From assembly GCF_007290395.2 (NCBI RefSeq), contig NZ_CP041656.2, forward strand, positions 4,712,001 through 4,776,000: a stretch of DNA of 64,000 bases, written 5' to 3'. Source of the stretch: Bradyrhizobium cosmicum (GTDB taxonomy: Bacteria; Pseudomonadota; Alphaproteobacteria; Rhizobiales; Xanthobacteraceae). The number at the start of each line of letters is the position of its first letter. Position 1 is the first letter of the stretch. A program made the translations under genes and the position numbers. Shown here in pieces: positions 1 through 9,111 of the stretch. Under the pieces are notes generated by a model. The model searched no databases. It was given only the letters and a program-made list of their open reading frames with translations, and was not told where the DNA came from.

Positions 1-549
1 CTGGCCGTAATTGTAGTCGGCGGCAATGATGTAGGCCTTCTTGCCCGCCTTCTTCATCGCGCTCGGTACCAGCTTCTCCACGGTCTGCGCGGGTGTGGTG
101 CCGGTGCAGAACGTATTGCGATCGCAGACGCCGCCTTCGTAGAGCACGTTATAGAAGTACAGCACCTTGAACCGATCGAAGGTCGGACGCACCGCCTCGC
201 GCGATGCCGAGGTGATGCCGCCGTGAACGACATCCACCTTGTCCTTCACCGCAAGCTGCTGGGCAAACTGCGAGTACATCTGGATGTTCGACTGGGTGTC
301 GTAGTGGATCACCTTCAACGGCCGGCCGAGCAGTCCGCCGCCGGCGTTGATCTCATCCACGGCAAGTTGCAGCGCGTAGACCATTGGCGTGCCGGAGGCC
401 GCGATCGGACCAGACTGGTCGTGCAGGCTGCCGACGACGATCGGGTTCTCGGCGCCGAACGCACCGGAGCGAAAAATAGCCGGTGCCGCGATCAACGTCG
501 TCGTGGCTAGGGCCGAGTGCCGCAGGAAGCGGCGACGGGAGAAAGGCAT
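1..549 (-). CDS. ABC transporter substrate-binding protein, amide/urea/branched amino-acid type (partial, C-terminus outside window)
   Basis: The N-terminal 183 residues of a periplasmic type-1 binding protein are visible. A twin-arginine-like leader (SRRRFLRHSA followed by a hydrophobic stretch and an alanine-rich cleavage zone) suggests Tat export. The mature start (NPIVVGSLHDQSGPIAASG) and the following ALQLAVDEINAGGGLLGRP segment are typical of the FmdD/UrtA/AmiC branch (Peripla_BP_5), which binds short amides, urea or amino acids. A GGGGA Shine-Dalgarno precedes the ATG at 549; an in-frame ATG at 561 is the alternative. The gene runs off the left edge, so its operon partners (permeases, ATPases) are not visible. 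Family call firm, ligand unknown. Confidence 0.85.
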   Translation of the reverse strand, partial: MPFSRRRFLRHSALATTTLIAAPAIFRSGAFGAENPIVVGSLHDQSGPIAASGTPMVYALQLAVDEINAGGGLLGRPLKVIHYDTQSNIQMYSQFAQQLAVKDKVDVVHGGITSASREAVRPTFDRFKVLYFYNVLYEGGVCDRNTFCTGTTPAQTVEKLVPSAMKKAGKKAYIIAADYNYGQ

Positions 550-615
550 AGACGTCCCCATGTGTTTTTTGATACTGAAAATATTAAGAATACAATATTT
601 GAAAAAGCAAGTTAT

Positions 616-1809
616 TTATCGACGCGCAATGATCGAGAAGTCGTAGCCATCGACCTTGGCGAGATAGATAGGGTGCCGGCTCCCGACCACGGATTGTGCT
701 TGATCCCCTCGCGCCGTGCGCTGCTGGAATGTTCGGCCATAGAGGCGCGTCAGCTTGCGCGCATCCAGGCTGGCAGCTTCTTCGATCAGGGCCGCGAGCG
801 AATAGATGCCCTCGTAGCAAGATTCACCAAAGGCATTCACGGGCGGCGGACTATCGCCGAACGCCATATGGTAGCGCTCCAGGAACGCACCATTGTTGCG
901 CGAGCGGATCGACGCATAATAGCTCGAAGTGGCGTAGAGATTTTCCGTTTCGTCCACATCAAGTCCGTACGCGACGGTCTCGTCGATTGCCGAGGAAAAG
1001 CGCAGCACGCGCGAACTCAATCCCGCCGCACAGAAGGCCCGATTAAATGCGATGCAGTCGCCCCCGAGGAAATAGGGAAGAACGACGTCCGAATGCGTGA
1101 CTTTGATCCGGTCCAGCATCTCGTCGAAGTCATGCTGGCCAACGGGTAGGTAGCACTCGCCAGTGACCGTCCCGCCAAAGCGGCCAATCAAGGCGCGCGC
1201 AATCTGAAGCGATGAGCGCGGCCATACATAGTCATTGCCGCAGAGGAAATAGCGGCGCGCATGCCTCGATTCCGAAAGCCATTGGATCGCAGGAGCCAGG
1301 AGCTCTTCAGCGGTTTCGCCGGTCGCTAAGACGTCCGGCGTCGAGCGGCCCTCGAACTGCGGGGTGTATATGAATGGAACACGGCCGCGGGACGCGCGCG
1401 CCACGAAGTCGCGTGCAAAACTGGGCAGCATACCGACGATGCCGTCAACGCCATCAATTTCAATTGCATCGCGCGCGGCCCGGCCGGCGCTCGCGCCAGT
1501 TTCTCCGGCATTCACGATACGCAGCTCGACCGGACGGCGAAGAATGCCGTAGATCCGGTTGATTTCGTCGACAGCCAAGCGCCCGCAGGCTTCGGCTGAA
1601 GGGGCCCACAGTCCCGCTGCACCGCTTTGGGGGATGAGCAGACATATTCGAACACTACGCAACGGTGGCGTCTCCGGGCTTCCGGACAGACCACTCACGA
1701 ATCGTGCCAACGGCGATCCGGTCTCGGCGAGACCCGTTTTGCAGCGAAAGCGGCCCGGCCGGGAGGGAAATTGCCGCTTCCTTCGCCGCGGAGCGCAATA
1801 ACCGCCCAT
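616..1809 (-). CDS. AmiC/FmdD-like ligand-binding protein without an obvious export signal
   Basis: Shares the Peripla_BP_5 fold with the preceding gene: VRICLLIPQSGAAGLWAPSA near residue 53 is the usual first strand, followed by LAVDEINRIYGILRRPVEL and a long hinge domain. Residues 1-50 are arginine-rich, do not look like a signal peptide and may not be translated; the true start could lie just before RSVRICLL (for example a TTG at 1662). Without a leader the protein would be cytosolic, like AmiC, a ligand-sensing negative regulator of amidase operons. It is divergent from a MarR gene 100 bp away. Function as a sensor is inference; binding-protein family is seen. Confidence 0.7.
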   Translation of the reverse strand: MGGYCAPRRRKRQFPSRPGRFRCKTGLAETGSPLARFVSGLSGSPETPPLRSVRICLLIPQSGAAGLWAPSAEACGRLAVDEINRIYGILRRPVELRIVNAGETGASAGRAARDAIEIDGVDGIVGMLPSFARDFVARASRGRVPFIYTPQFEGRSTPDVLATGETAEELLAPAIQWLSESRHARRYFLCGNDYVWPRSSLQIARALIGRFGGTVTGECYLPVGQHDFDEMLDRIKVTHSDVVLPYFLGGDCIAFNRAFCAAGLSSRVLRFSSAIDETVAYGLDVDETENLYATSSYYASIRSRNNGAFLERYHMAFGDSPPPVNAFGESCYEGIYSLAALIEEAASLDARKLTRLYGRTFQQRTARGDQAQSVVGSRHPIYLAKVDGYDFSIIARR

Positions 1810-1909
1810 TCATTGAGCAACCGGGAGTACATCTGCTTTCCACTTGCTCCGCTTTATATTCCAATGCAAAGGTTGAATTATCAAATAAACTCCGCCGAGG
1901 ACCAATAGA

Positions 1910-2383
1910 GTGGATCTTCCCGACCTCATCCGGGGCGTGAACCGCCTACTCGAGCAGACGCTCGAGGCGGAGCTCAAGCCAAGGGGCATGTCTGCTCACC
2001 AGTATCGTGTGCTCGAGGCGCTGACCGAACGGAACGGACTGCCTATGGGCGATCTGGCAACCCGCCTCTTTGTCGATAGTCCGACGCTCACAAAGATTAT
2101 CGACAGGATGGTGCAGTCGGCCGAAGTTTACCGCGGCCCTGATCCGAATGATCGACGCAAGGTTCTGATCTTCCTCTCGCGCAGAGGAGCGGCGCATTTC
2201 GAAGATATTGGTCCACTGATCTCGTCCATTCAGCAGGACATCCTGGACAGGCTCGGCGCATCAGATGCCGCTGCTTTGACGAGCCTGCTCTCCGAACTGC
2301 TCGGTGGCTCCGTCTCTTCCCGTCCACGAACGTTTCGCGGACGCGAAAGCTTGAGCTACGATGATAAGGCTGCTTCGAAATGA
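1910..2383 (+). CDS. MarR family transcriptional regulator
   Basis: A 157-residue protein with the MarR winged helix: SAHQYRVLEALTERNGLPMGDLATRLFVDSPTLTKIIDRMV is the recognition region, followed by the wing containing DPNDRRKVLIFLSRRG. MarR proteins bind DNA as dimers and release it on binding small aromatic or amphipathic ligands. The start is GTG, preceded by GAGGA at about 8 nt. It is divergent from the AmiC-like gene and convergent with the M20 hydrolase, so it probably controls one or both neighbours. Confidence 0.85.
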   Translation: MDLPDLIRGVNRLLEQTLEAELKPRGMSAHQYRVLEALTERNGLPMGDLATRLFVDSPTLTKIIDRMVQSAEVYRGPDPNDRRKVLIFLSRRGAAHFEDIGPLISSIQQDILDRLGASDAAALTSLLSELLGGSVSSRPRTFRGRESLSYDDKAASK

Positions 2384-2413
2384 ACAGCGCCAGTTGAAAA
2401 GCCGTTTCGCACC

Positions 2414-3640
2414 TCACTCTCGCGCCGTGACCATGCGCCACAGCGTTTCCGCGAGCACCGCATAGCCCTTGTCGAGCGCGTCCTGTGTTGTGAATTCACG
2501 CGGATTGTGACTGAGTCCGCCCTGACTCGGCACGAAAATGAGCGAGGCCGGAACGCGCTTTTGGATCGCCAAAGCGTCGTGGCCGGTGATGGTCTTGAAG
2601 GTCTCGATTTTGAAGCCGAGATCCCTTGCCACGGAACGGACCAATTCAACTCCATCCCGATCGAGCGAAGAGGCGGATCTCTTCTCGTCGGCAGCGATCG
2701 AGATGCCGACTCCAATCTCGCGAGCCTCGCGTTCGATCCGCTCCAGAAAACGGTCGCTAATTGCGACGACCACGGCTTCGTCTTCGTGTCTGATCTCGAA
2801 CCAGACCCTGGCCTGGCCTGCGACCACATTTGGCGAATTCGGGTAGACGCTGATGCGCGCCGCGGAGGCGTGCGCGCCGGCGTTTTCGCTGGCCACTTCG
2901 ACGTAGAGGGCTTCTATCGCACGGGCCGCCGCGCGCAGGGCGTCCCGGCGCAACGGCATCGGCATCGGTCCCGTATGCGAATAGTCGCCCTCGAAGACGA
3001 CCGATATTTTGCGCGTCATCCATGCGCCGGAAACCGCGGCAACGTCCCCTGAAACCTGCTCGAGCCGATCGCCCTGCTCGACATGAAGTTCCACATAACG
3101 TACCGGGCGATATTCGAGTGGAGTGACGCCACAATAGCCGATTGCAGCCAGCGCAGCGCCGAGCGTGACCCCGTCACCGTCTGTACAGGCATAGGCATCC
3201 TGCAAGCTTAAGCCGCCGGCGAAAACGGAGCTACCGGTCAGGCTGGGCTGAAACCGAGCGCCTTCCTCATTGGTCCAGTTCGCAACGGCCAAGTTGCGTC
3301 TCGCGGCTCCGGGGTTGGCAAGACAGCGCCCCCTAACCTCTTCAACCGCAAGGAGGCCTGCCAGCACACCATAGGCACCATCGTATCGACCACCCGTCGG
3401 CTGGGAATCGAGGTGCGAGCCGGTGATCACAACGTCGTTCGACCCAGGTTCAATAATTGCGACGCCGAACATGTTGCCAATCCCATCGATCCTCGGGACG
3501 AGGCCGCGGTTACCGATCTCGCGCAAAAAGAGGTCCCGCGCCTGCTTGTCAGGTGCGGTCGCTGCAAGCCTGCAGACCCCGCCATCATCCGTCGCGCCGA
3601 TGGCGGCAAAGCTCGTGATGAGATTGCGTAACTCGGTCAT
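2414..3640 (-). CDS. M20-family Zn-dependent amidohydrolase (allantoate / N-carbamoyl-amino-acid / beta-ureidopropionase type)
   Basis: 408 residues, the normal size for the HyuC/AllC/AmaB branch. Metal-binding motifs are in order: GSHLDSQ (His77), GGRYDGAYG (Asp88), NWTNEEGARF (Glu125-Glu126), a YVELHVEQG His near residue 186 and a C-terminal GGLSHNPREF His. These enzymes hydrolyse N-carbamoyl or ureido groups and release ammonia and CO2 or a free amino acid. A GGATAGGAC Shine-Dalgarno supports the ATG at 3640. It lies about 70 bp downstream of the class III PLP enzyme on the same strand, probably the same transcript. The exact substrate cannot be read from sequence. Confidence 0.85.
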   Translation of the reverse strand: MTELRNLITSFAAIGATDDGGVCRLAATAPDKQARDLFLREIGNRGLVPRIDGIGNMFGVAIIEPGSNDVVITGSHLDSQPTGGRYDGAYGVLAGLLAVEEVRGRCLANPGAARRNLAVANWTNEEGARFQPSLTGSSVFAGGLSLQDAYACTDGDGVTLGAALAAIGYCGVTPLEYRPVRYVELHVEQGDRLEQVSGDVAAVSGAWMTRKISVVFEGDYSHTGPMPMPLRRDALRAAARAIEALYVEVASENAGAHASAARISVYPNSPNVVAGQARVWFEIRHEDEAVVVAISDRFLERIEREAREIGVGISIAADEKRSASSLDRDGVELVRSVARDLGFKIETFKTITGHDALAIQKRVPASLIFVPSQGGLSHNPREFTTQDALDKGYAVLAETLWRMVTARE

Positions 3641-3711
3641 GTCCTATCCAAATGGGCGATCCAGTTCTTCAGCTCCGACCGGCCTTGCATCCATGGACCT
3701 GAACGAGCCCC

Positions 3712-5055
3712 TCAGGCCGGCGCGATCGCGCCCAACTCCTCGTCGCAAGCGGAGATGAACATATCTGCATGGTCGGTGCCGAAACACAGAGGCGGGCGAA
3801 TCTTCAGCGTGCTGCCGAATGGTCCGGCAGCGCCGATCAGGAAGCCGCGCTGGCGCAGGCGGTTAATCAGCGTGATCGCGAGCTCCGGCGCCGGTTCCAT
3901 GCTATCGCGATCAATGACCAGCTCGAGGCCGATGAACAGGCCGGCGCCGCGAACATCCCCGATCTGGATGCGACGATTGCCGATCTCAAGCAATCCGTCC
4001 ATCAGATGACGTCCAACCTCGCGCGCATTCTGCAACAGGCCCTCGTCCTTGATCACGTCGAGCACGGCAAGCCCTGCCGCAGCGGCCACCGGATTGCCGC
4101 CGAACGTGTTGAAGTACTTCACGTCCGCGGCAAAGCGATCAAGCAGCGGCGCACGCAGAGCGACGCCTCCCATCGGAAAGCCGTTGCCCATGGGCTTGCC
4201 CATGGTCACGATGTCGGGGACGACACCATGGCGCGCGAAGCCCCACATTGCTGCACCGGTGCGACCGAAACCGGGCTGCACCTCGTCGGCGATGAACACC
4301 CCCTGGTGTTCGTGGACGAGCTCAATGGTCGGCGCGAGGAAGCCGGCGGGTTCGGCGTAGACACCATCGCTCGAAAAGATTGTGTCCACCAGCAGCCCAG
4401 CAAAGCCAACACCGCTTCGCTCGAGATCGGCAATCGCCGCCGCAACATCGTCGGCGAAACGTCTGCCGGGATCACCGACAGGATTGCGGAACATCTCTGG
4501 CGCCGGTACCACCCGCACATGGGACGGCGATGGCTGGCCGGGACGTGAGGACGGCGATACGTCGGTCACGGCTGCGGTGTTGCCGTGATACGCCGTCTCC
4601 GTGACGATGAAGCCGGCCCGGCCGGTCGCGACCGTCGCGATCCGCAGCGCGAGATCGTTGGCCTCGCTCCCGGTGCACGTCAGCACCAGATGACCGATCT
4701 CGGATGGAAATGTCGCCAGCAGGCGCTCCGCATAGGCGTCGACGACGTCGTTGAGATAGCGCGTGTGGGTGTTAAGCATGCCGACCTGGCGGCGAATGGC
4801 CTCGACGATTCGAGGGTGCGAGTGCCCGACCGACGGGACGTTGTTGTAGAGATCGAGATATCGGCGACCCTCGACGTCGAACATGTAGACGCCTTCGGCG
4901 CGTTCCATCCGGATCGGCTCCTGGTAGAACAGGACCGAAGCCTTGCCGAACGATCGCAGTCGTCGTTGCACCTGCTCCCCGAGTTCGGCGCCGATCGCCG
5001 ACGCCCGGCTCTGGTCGAAGGCGTTCAACGCCAGAATTTCTCGTTCCTGCTTCAC
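3712..5055 (-). CDS. Class III PLP enzyme resembling ethanolamine-phosphate phospho-lyase (AGXT2L1-like aminotransferase family)
   Basis: The GTG at 5055 is chosen because AGGAGG sits 6 nt upstream; this gives 447 residues. The PLP lysine is in DIVTMGKPMGNGFPMGG, and IADEVQPGFGRTG is the aspartate motif. Several segments (IVTMGKPMGNG, YFNTFGGNPV, GLAVLDVI, GDVRGAGLFIGLELV, LKIRPPLCF) match, from memory, the mammalian phospho-lyases ETNPPL and PHYKPL, which eliminate phosphate and ammonia from phosphorylated amino alcohols rather than transaminate. Two kinase-fold genes and a phosphatase lie 3-5 kb away, which supports a phosphorylated substrate. It is divergent from the DeoR gene, a likely regulator. 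Omega-transaminase activity is the alternative. Confidence 0.8.
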   Translation of the reverse strand: MKQEREILALNAFDQSRASAIGAELGEQVQRRLRSFGKASVLFYQEPIRMERAEGVYMFDVEGRRYLDLYNNVPSVGHSHPRIVEAIRRQVGMLNTHTRYLNDVVDAYAERLLATFPSEIGHLVLTCTGSEANDLALRIATVATGRAGFIVTETAYHGNTAAVTDVSPSSRPGQPSPSHVRVVPAPEMFRNPVGDPGRRFADDVAAAIADLERSGVGFAGLLVDTIFSSDGVYAEPAGFLAPTIELVHEHQGVFIADEVQPGFGRTGAAMWGFARHGVVPDIVTMGKPMGNGFPMGGVALRAPLLDRFAADVKYFNTFGGNPVAAAAGLAVLDVIKDEGLLQNAREVGRHLMDGLLEIGNRRIQIGDVRGAGLFIGLELVIDRDSMEPAPELAITLINRLRQRGFLIGAAGPFGSTLKIRPPLCFGTDHADMFISACDEELGAIAPA

Positions 5056-5395
5056 CGCACGCCTCCTCTGACCGCGCCTTGCGCAAGTCAAAGCGACCGC
5101 TGCAGCGATCGTGCCGCAGCCATTCTACGGTCAGCTTGGAGAAATGTGCGAATTCCCACAACGTCGAGCTGCACGGAGGCAAGAAACATCGGAGCCTCAG
5201 ACATCCAACCTCGCGCCTCTAGAAATATACAATCAATATCAATGCAATACTGGCAAGCGAGTCATGACCTGCAGAGATAGTGTGCATGTGGCTGCCCAAA
5301 ATTTGAGGGACTTGCCACATAATTAGTGTATCTTTCCAAGCCGCCGCGAGAAAGACTTCCTCGTCCCGACGGCCGAGGCAGATGAGGACATCTGA
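5056..5395. other. Divergent intergenic region between phospho-lyase-like gene and deoR
   Basis: About 340 bp with no convincing gene. The part from about 5220 to 5340 is clearly AT-richer than its surroundings and is the likely site of the two divergent promoters and of the DeoR operator. I could not identify a clear -35/-10 pair or inverted repeat by eye. Confidence 0.5.
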
Positions 5396-6232
5396 ATGAC
5401 GAGCGAGCCGCTACAGACCAGTGACGCTTCCGCGGCCGACAAACGGCCGCGAAAGAGCGATGGCGATCGCCTCTCGAAGCTGGCGCGACACAAGCACATC
5501 GTCGCGCAGCTCACCGCCGCCCCTACTCTGCGCGCCTCAGAGATTGCGGCGGTGCTTGGCGTCTCCGGCGAAACCATACGTCGAGACCTAGTGGAGCTTC
5601 AGGAACAGAAGCTCATCAACCGAACCTATGGCGGCGCTTCGCGCCCGTTTGCGCTCGAGCCAGCGCTCACCGATCGCAAGGCGCTCATGATCGCCGAACG
5701 CGAAGCGATCGCCGCCGTGATCGCCGACCTCGTTCTGCCGAACGAAGTGCTGATGCTGGCCGCCGGCGCCACGACGTTTCATGTCGCCAGACGACTGGCT
5801 TCGCGCGCGCGCGACATCACGGTGATCACGCACGACTATGCGATTGCGGGCGCGCTCGCGGTCAATCCATCGATCCGGGTGCTGTGCTGCCCGGGCCGCT
5901 ATCACCCGGCCGAAGGCTATGTGTTCGGCACCCAGACGATCGCCAACATCAACAGCTACGAGGCCAACCGCGCCATCGTGAGTGCGACAGGCATCAGCGC
6001 CCGGGGCGCCAACGATGCAGATGACGAGGCCGGCGCGATCTACGGCGCGATGGTCAAGCGCGCCGCGGAAGCGATCCTTGTCGCCGATCACAGCAAGTTC
6101 GACCAGCGCGCCCTGACCGTGTTTGCGCAATGGACCGATATCGACCGTCTGGTTACCGACCGGCAACCGGAAGGATCTCTGGCAACGGCACTCCGCGAAG
6201 CCGGAACGGAGTTGATAGTTGCCCAACCCTGA
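5396..6232 (+). CDS. DeoR/GlpR family transcriptional regulator
   Basis: 278 residues. The N-terminal DeoR helix-turn-helix is RKHIVAQL...TLRASEIAAVLGVSGETIRRDLVELQEQKLINRTYGGA (about residues 28-75), and the C-terminal DeoRC sugar-phosphate isomerase-like sensor follows, including LMLAAGATTFHVARRL and EAILVADHSKFDQRAL. DeoRC domains usually sense phosphorylated intermediates, which fits the nearby kinase and phospho-lyase genes. GAGGA precedes the ATG by 7 nt. It is divergent from the class III PLP enzyme and overlaps the next gene, so it is in an operon with the AraC and phosphatase genes. Confidence 0.88.
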   Translation: MTSEPLQTSDASAADKRPRKSDGDRLSKLARHKHIVAQLTAAPTLRASEIAAVLGVSGETIRRDLVELQEQKLINRTYGGASRPFALEPALTDRKALMIAEREAIAAVIADLVLPNEVLMLAAGATTFHVARRLASRARDITVITHDYAIAGALAVNPSIRVLCCPGRYHPAEGYVFGTQTIANINSYEANRAIVSATGISARGANDADDEAGAIYGAMVKRAAEAILVADHSKFDQRALTVFAQWTDIDRLVTDRQPEGSLATALREAGTELIVAQP

Positions 6233-7271
6233 GAAAGACCAAACCATGGCAAGCCTCACATCTCTTGCGTCTCGCGAGGAGTTCCTTGATGGTGACGGTG
6301 ACGAGGGTCCTGCACCGCATCAGCGAACCAGGATTGGACGCCTGGATCTCGAACTCATCGAGCCGCATCAAGCCTTCACCCGCAGCTGGAAACGCACCTC
6401 CAGCATCCTCGATGCGTCCTATGTGCTGGTATTTCCCCTGACCGGATGCGTGGCATTCAGCCAGGACGGCCGCGTCGCCATTGCCCGGGCCGGCGAATAT
6501 GTCCTGCTCAGCGAACTCGCCTCCTACGAATTGTCGTCCGACAAGAGCGCGCGCTTTCTGGTGCTGCGGATCCCGGCCGCGGAGCTGCGCGGACGCCTCG
6601 TCTCGATCGAGGATCATGTCAGCCGGCGCTTCAAGCCGAACGAACAGATGACCCGCCTTCTGGCCGGAATGATCGGAAGCGTGGCCGAGTTGTTCATCGA
6701 GTTTCCGGCGCCGAATCCGCAGGCGCTCGCGACCGAAGTTATCAGCTTCGTGGCACTCACGATCGGCTCGGAGGACCGGGGCGCCGCCACGGACGTCCGC
6801 AATGCGCGCTATCATCTGCGCCGCAGGATCGTCGATTTCATTGAAAGCCATCTCGGCGACCAGTCGCTGTCCCCGAAGAAGATCGCGGCCAGCAGCCGCA
6901 TCTCGCTGAGCTATCTCTACAGCCTGTTCACGGACAACGAGACCACGGTCAGCCAGTTCGTGCAGACCAAGCGGCTGCAGCGCGCCTACGAAATCCTGGT
7001 TGCTGATCCCAGGGGCCACCGTACCGTGTCGGAGGTCGCCTACGAAGTGGGATTCAAGAACGTGTCGCACTTCTCGCGCTGCTTCAGCCGTCATTTCAAG
7101 GTGGCCCCGCGTGACGTTCGCCAAGCCCCGGAAGCGGGATCGCAGCCGGGCGCAAATACCCGCACCGCCGAACCGAACGGATCGTCCTCGCCGCGAATAG
7201 CCTCGTCGCGAAGGGCTTTCGGGTCCCCGTATTGGGACGTCAACAAGCAAGAGCTTCGCGAGACGGTCTAG
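6219..7271 (+). CDS. AraC family transcriptional regulator
   Basis: About 350 residues with an N-terminal cupin-like AraC-binding domain and a C-terminal double HTH (HLGDQSLSPKKIAASSRISLSYLYSLF and TVSEVAYEVGFKNVSHFSRCFSRHFKVAPRDVR). The TTG start at 6219 has GGAG 7 nt upstream and overlaps the deoR stop by 14 bp, suggesting translational coupling; an ATG at 6246 is the alternative (341 aa). The AraC_binding_2-type sensor often responds to small catabolic substrates. Together with DeoR it gives this locus two regulators of different classes. Confidence 0.85.
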   Translation: MPNPEKDQTMASLTSLASREEFLDGDGDEGPAPHQRTRIGRLDLELIEPHQAFTRSWKRTSSILDASYVLVFPLTGCVAFSQDGRVAIARAGEYVLLSELASYELSSDKSARFLVLRIPAAELRGRLVSIEDHVSRRFKPNEQMTRLLAGMIGSVAELFIEFPAPNPQALATEVISFVALTIGSEDRGAATDVRNARYHLRRRIVDFIESHLGDQSLSPKKIAASSRISLSYLYSLFTDNETTVSQFVQTKRLQRAYEILVADPRGHRTVSEVAYEVGFKNVSHFSRCFSRHFKVAPRDVRQAPEAGSQPGANTRTAEPNGSSSPRIASSRRAFGSPYWDVNKQELRETV

Positions 7272-7338
7272 AGCCGACATTCCCAAGGCCAGCCGTTGCG
7301 CCGCTCATGCGCGACGTGCTTTCCCATGGAGCCATGCA

Positions 7339-8130
7339 TTGGACGATATTCAAGACCAGATTTCCGCGAACGAACTCGCGTCGTTCTTCCATGAACTCGC
7401 CGACGTGGCCGGCCGGATCGCGCGGACCCACTTTCGCTCCAGCGTCGATTTCGAACGCAAGCAGGATCTGACGCCGGTGACGATCGCCGATCGCACGATC
7501 GAAGTGGAATTGCGGCGCCTAATCGGCGCGCGCTTCCCCGATCACGGCATTCTCGGCGAGGAGATGGGATCGACCCCGGGCGATCGCTACACCTGGTATC
7601 TCGATCCGATCGACGGAACGAAAAGCTTCATTTCCGGAATGCCGCTGTTCGGCACACTTGTCGCGCTTGCCGACGAGCGCAAGGGCGCGGTCGTCGCCGG
7701 CATGATCGACATGCCGGCACTGGCAGAACGATGGTACGGCACATCGCGCGGTGCGACGTTCAACGGCAAGCCGGCCAAGGTGAGCCGCACGGCGAGATTG
7801 GAGGACGCTCAGATCTATACATCATCGCCGGACTTCTTTACGCCGCAGGACTGGGCCCGCTACGACATACTGAGCAAGAAGGCCATGTTCCGGCGATTTG
7901 GCGGCGATTGCTATCAATATGGCCTGCTGGCGTCCGGCCATTGCGATCTCGTCGTAGAGACGTCGCTCAAGTCGTTCGACTTCATGGCATTGATCCCCGT
8001 GGTCGAGGGGGCCGGCGGAGTCATCCGTGACTGGGATGGGCGGCCACTCACGCCGGACTCCGACGGGCGCGTAATCGCCGCGGCGAACGACAGCCTGCTC
8101 AAGCAGGCCCTGAGCGTCCTAAAGCAATAG
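7339..8130 (+). CDS. Inositol monophosphatase-family phosphatase (histidinol-phosphatase HisN-like)
   Basis: 263 residues. The Mg-binding motif WYLDPIDGTKSF (residues about 88-99), GEEMGS upstream and the C-terminal GAGGVIRDWDGRPL are diagnostic of the IMPase/FBPase superfamily; the shape matches the HisN branch. These enzymes hydrolyse phosphomonoesters such as histidinol phosphate or inositol phosphate in the cytoplasm. The TTG at 7339 is used because GGAG lies 7 nt upstream and no in-frame ATG exists nearby. Position behind deoR-araC and convergent with two kinases suggests a role on a phosphorylated pathway intermediate rather than in histidine synthesis; this is inference. Confidence 0.8.
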   Translation: MDDIQDQISANELASFFHELADVAGRIARTHFRSSVDFERKQDLTPVTIADRTIEVELRRLIGARFPDHGILGEEMGSTPGDRYTWYLDPIDGTKSFISGMPLFGTLVALADERKGAVVAGMIDMPALAERWYGTSRGATFNGKPAKVSRTARLEDAQIYTSSPDFFTPQDWARYDILSKKAMFRRFGGDCYQYGLLASGHCDLVVETSLKSFDFMALIPVVEGAGGVIRDWDGRPLTPDSDGRVIAAANDSLLKQALSVLKQ

Positions 8131-8154
8131 GCACAAGAGGCGGCCGGGGCCGCC

Positions 8155-9111
8155 TCACACCAGCCGCAGCCAGCTGTCCCAGCGCGGGTCATACATCACG
8201 TCGTGGGCGCGCATGTATTTCCAGACGCCATACTTTTGGTAGTCGAAATCCCAGCTGTTGAGCTTGCGGTTGACCACCGCCCATGAGGCCCACTTCATGT
8301 CCGCGAGCGCACGGTTGAGAATGACGCGCGCGATCATCTGCGGACGAACCTCGCCCAGATATTGCTCGATGAGCGATTCCGTCAGCTTCTCGTCAAAGAA
8401 CATCTCGGCAAACAGCACGCCGAGCTCGTAGCTGCGCTCGTTGTTGGAGGCAAATTCGTAGTCGATCAGCTTCATTGGCCTCGGCGCGCCGGCCTCCGCC
8501 GAAATGAGGAAATTCCCCGGCATCGGGTCGTTGAAGCACGGCACGAGGTCGAGCCCGGACGCCAGGAAGGCCGACTTGGCCTGATTGTAGCGGTGCATCA
8601 GCCAGGGCATGTCCTGCGGGAAATGCGCCCCCAGCTCCTTGCCCTGCTCGATGTGTTCCTCGATCATGTCGAAGATCGTCTTGGTCTGGCCGAGCTTGGG
8701 GCCGCCATGCAGACGGCGATAGAGATCGAGAACGTCGGACTGGATGGCGGCATCGCCGAAATCCGCATTCGTGCAGGCGCGATAGCCCTCCAGAAATTCG
8801 CTGATCTCCAGCCCGTCCGCCGCGTCGAAGAAGATCACCTCCGGCCCGACACCCATGGCATGGGCATTGCGCGCGGCCTCGTTGGCGGTGACGCGATCGA
8901 TGAACATTTCCGAGCCCTCGCCCGGCACCTTGACGAAATAGCGGCGCCCGTCGCCGGAGATCTCGACAAGCCAGTTCTGGTTCGACAGGCCGCCGACCAG
9001 CGGCGCATAGGTGCCCTGCTTGCCGCGCCATTGCGGAACGCGGGCGATTGCGGCTTCGAGGTTGCGTTCGTGAACTGTGGTCGCCTCGCCAACTTGTCTG
9101 CGAACAGTCAT
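8155..9111 (-). CDS. Choline/ethanolamine kinase-like phosphotransferase (APH fold)
   Basis: 318 residues. GGLSNQNWLVE is the nucleotide-binding loop, YFVKVPGEG carries the ATP-contacting lysine, CFNDPMPGNFLI is the Brenner catalytic loop and MKLIDYEFA the DFG-equivalent, as in choline/ethanolamine kinases. In the catalytic loop the usual His of HxDxxxxN is Phe (FND), but the Asp and Asn are kept. GGAGG lies 5 nt before the ATG at 9111, which overlaps the upstream kinase stop as ATGA, so the two kinases are translationally coupled. Likely role: phosphorylation of an amino alcohol ahead of the phospho-lyase-like enzyme (inference). Confidence 0.82.
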   Translation of the reverse strand: MTVRRQVGEATTVHERNLEAAIARVPQWRGKQGTYAPLVGGLSNQNWLVEISGDGRRYFVKVPGEGSEMFIDRVTANEAARNAHAMGVGPEVIFFDAADGLEISEFLEGYRACTNADFGDAAIQSDVLDLYRRLHGGPKLGQTKTIFDMIEEHIEQGKELGAHFPQDMPWLMHRYNQAKSAFLASGLDLVPCFNDPMPGNFLISAEAGAPRPMKLIDYEFASNNERSYELGVLFAEMFFDEKLTESLIEQYLGEVRPQMIARVILNRALADMKWASWAVVNRKLNSWDFDYQKYGVWKYMRAHDVMYDPRWDSWLRLV

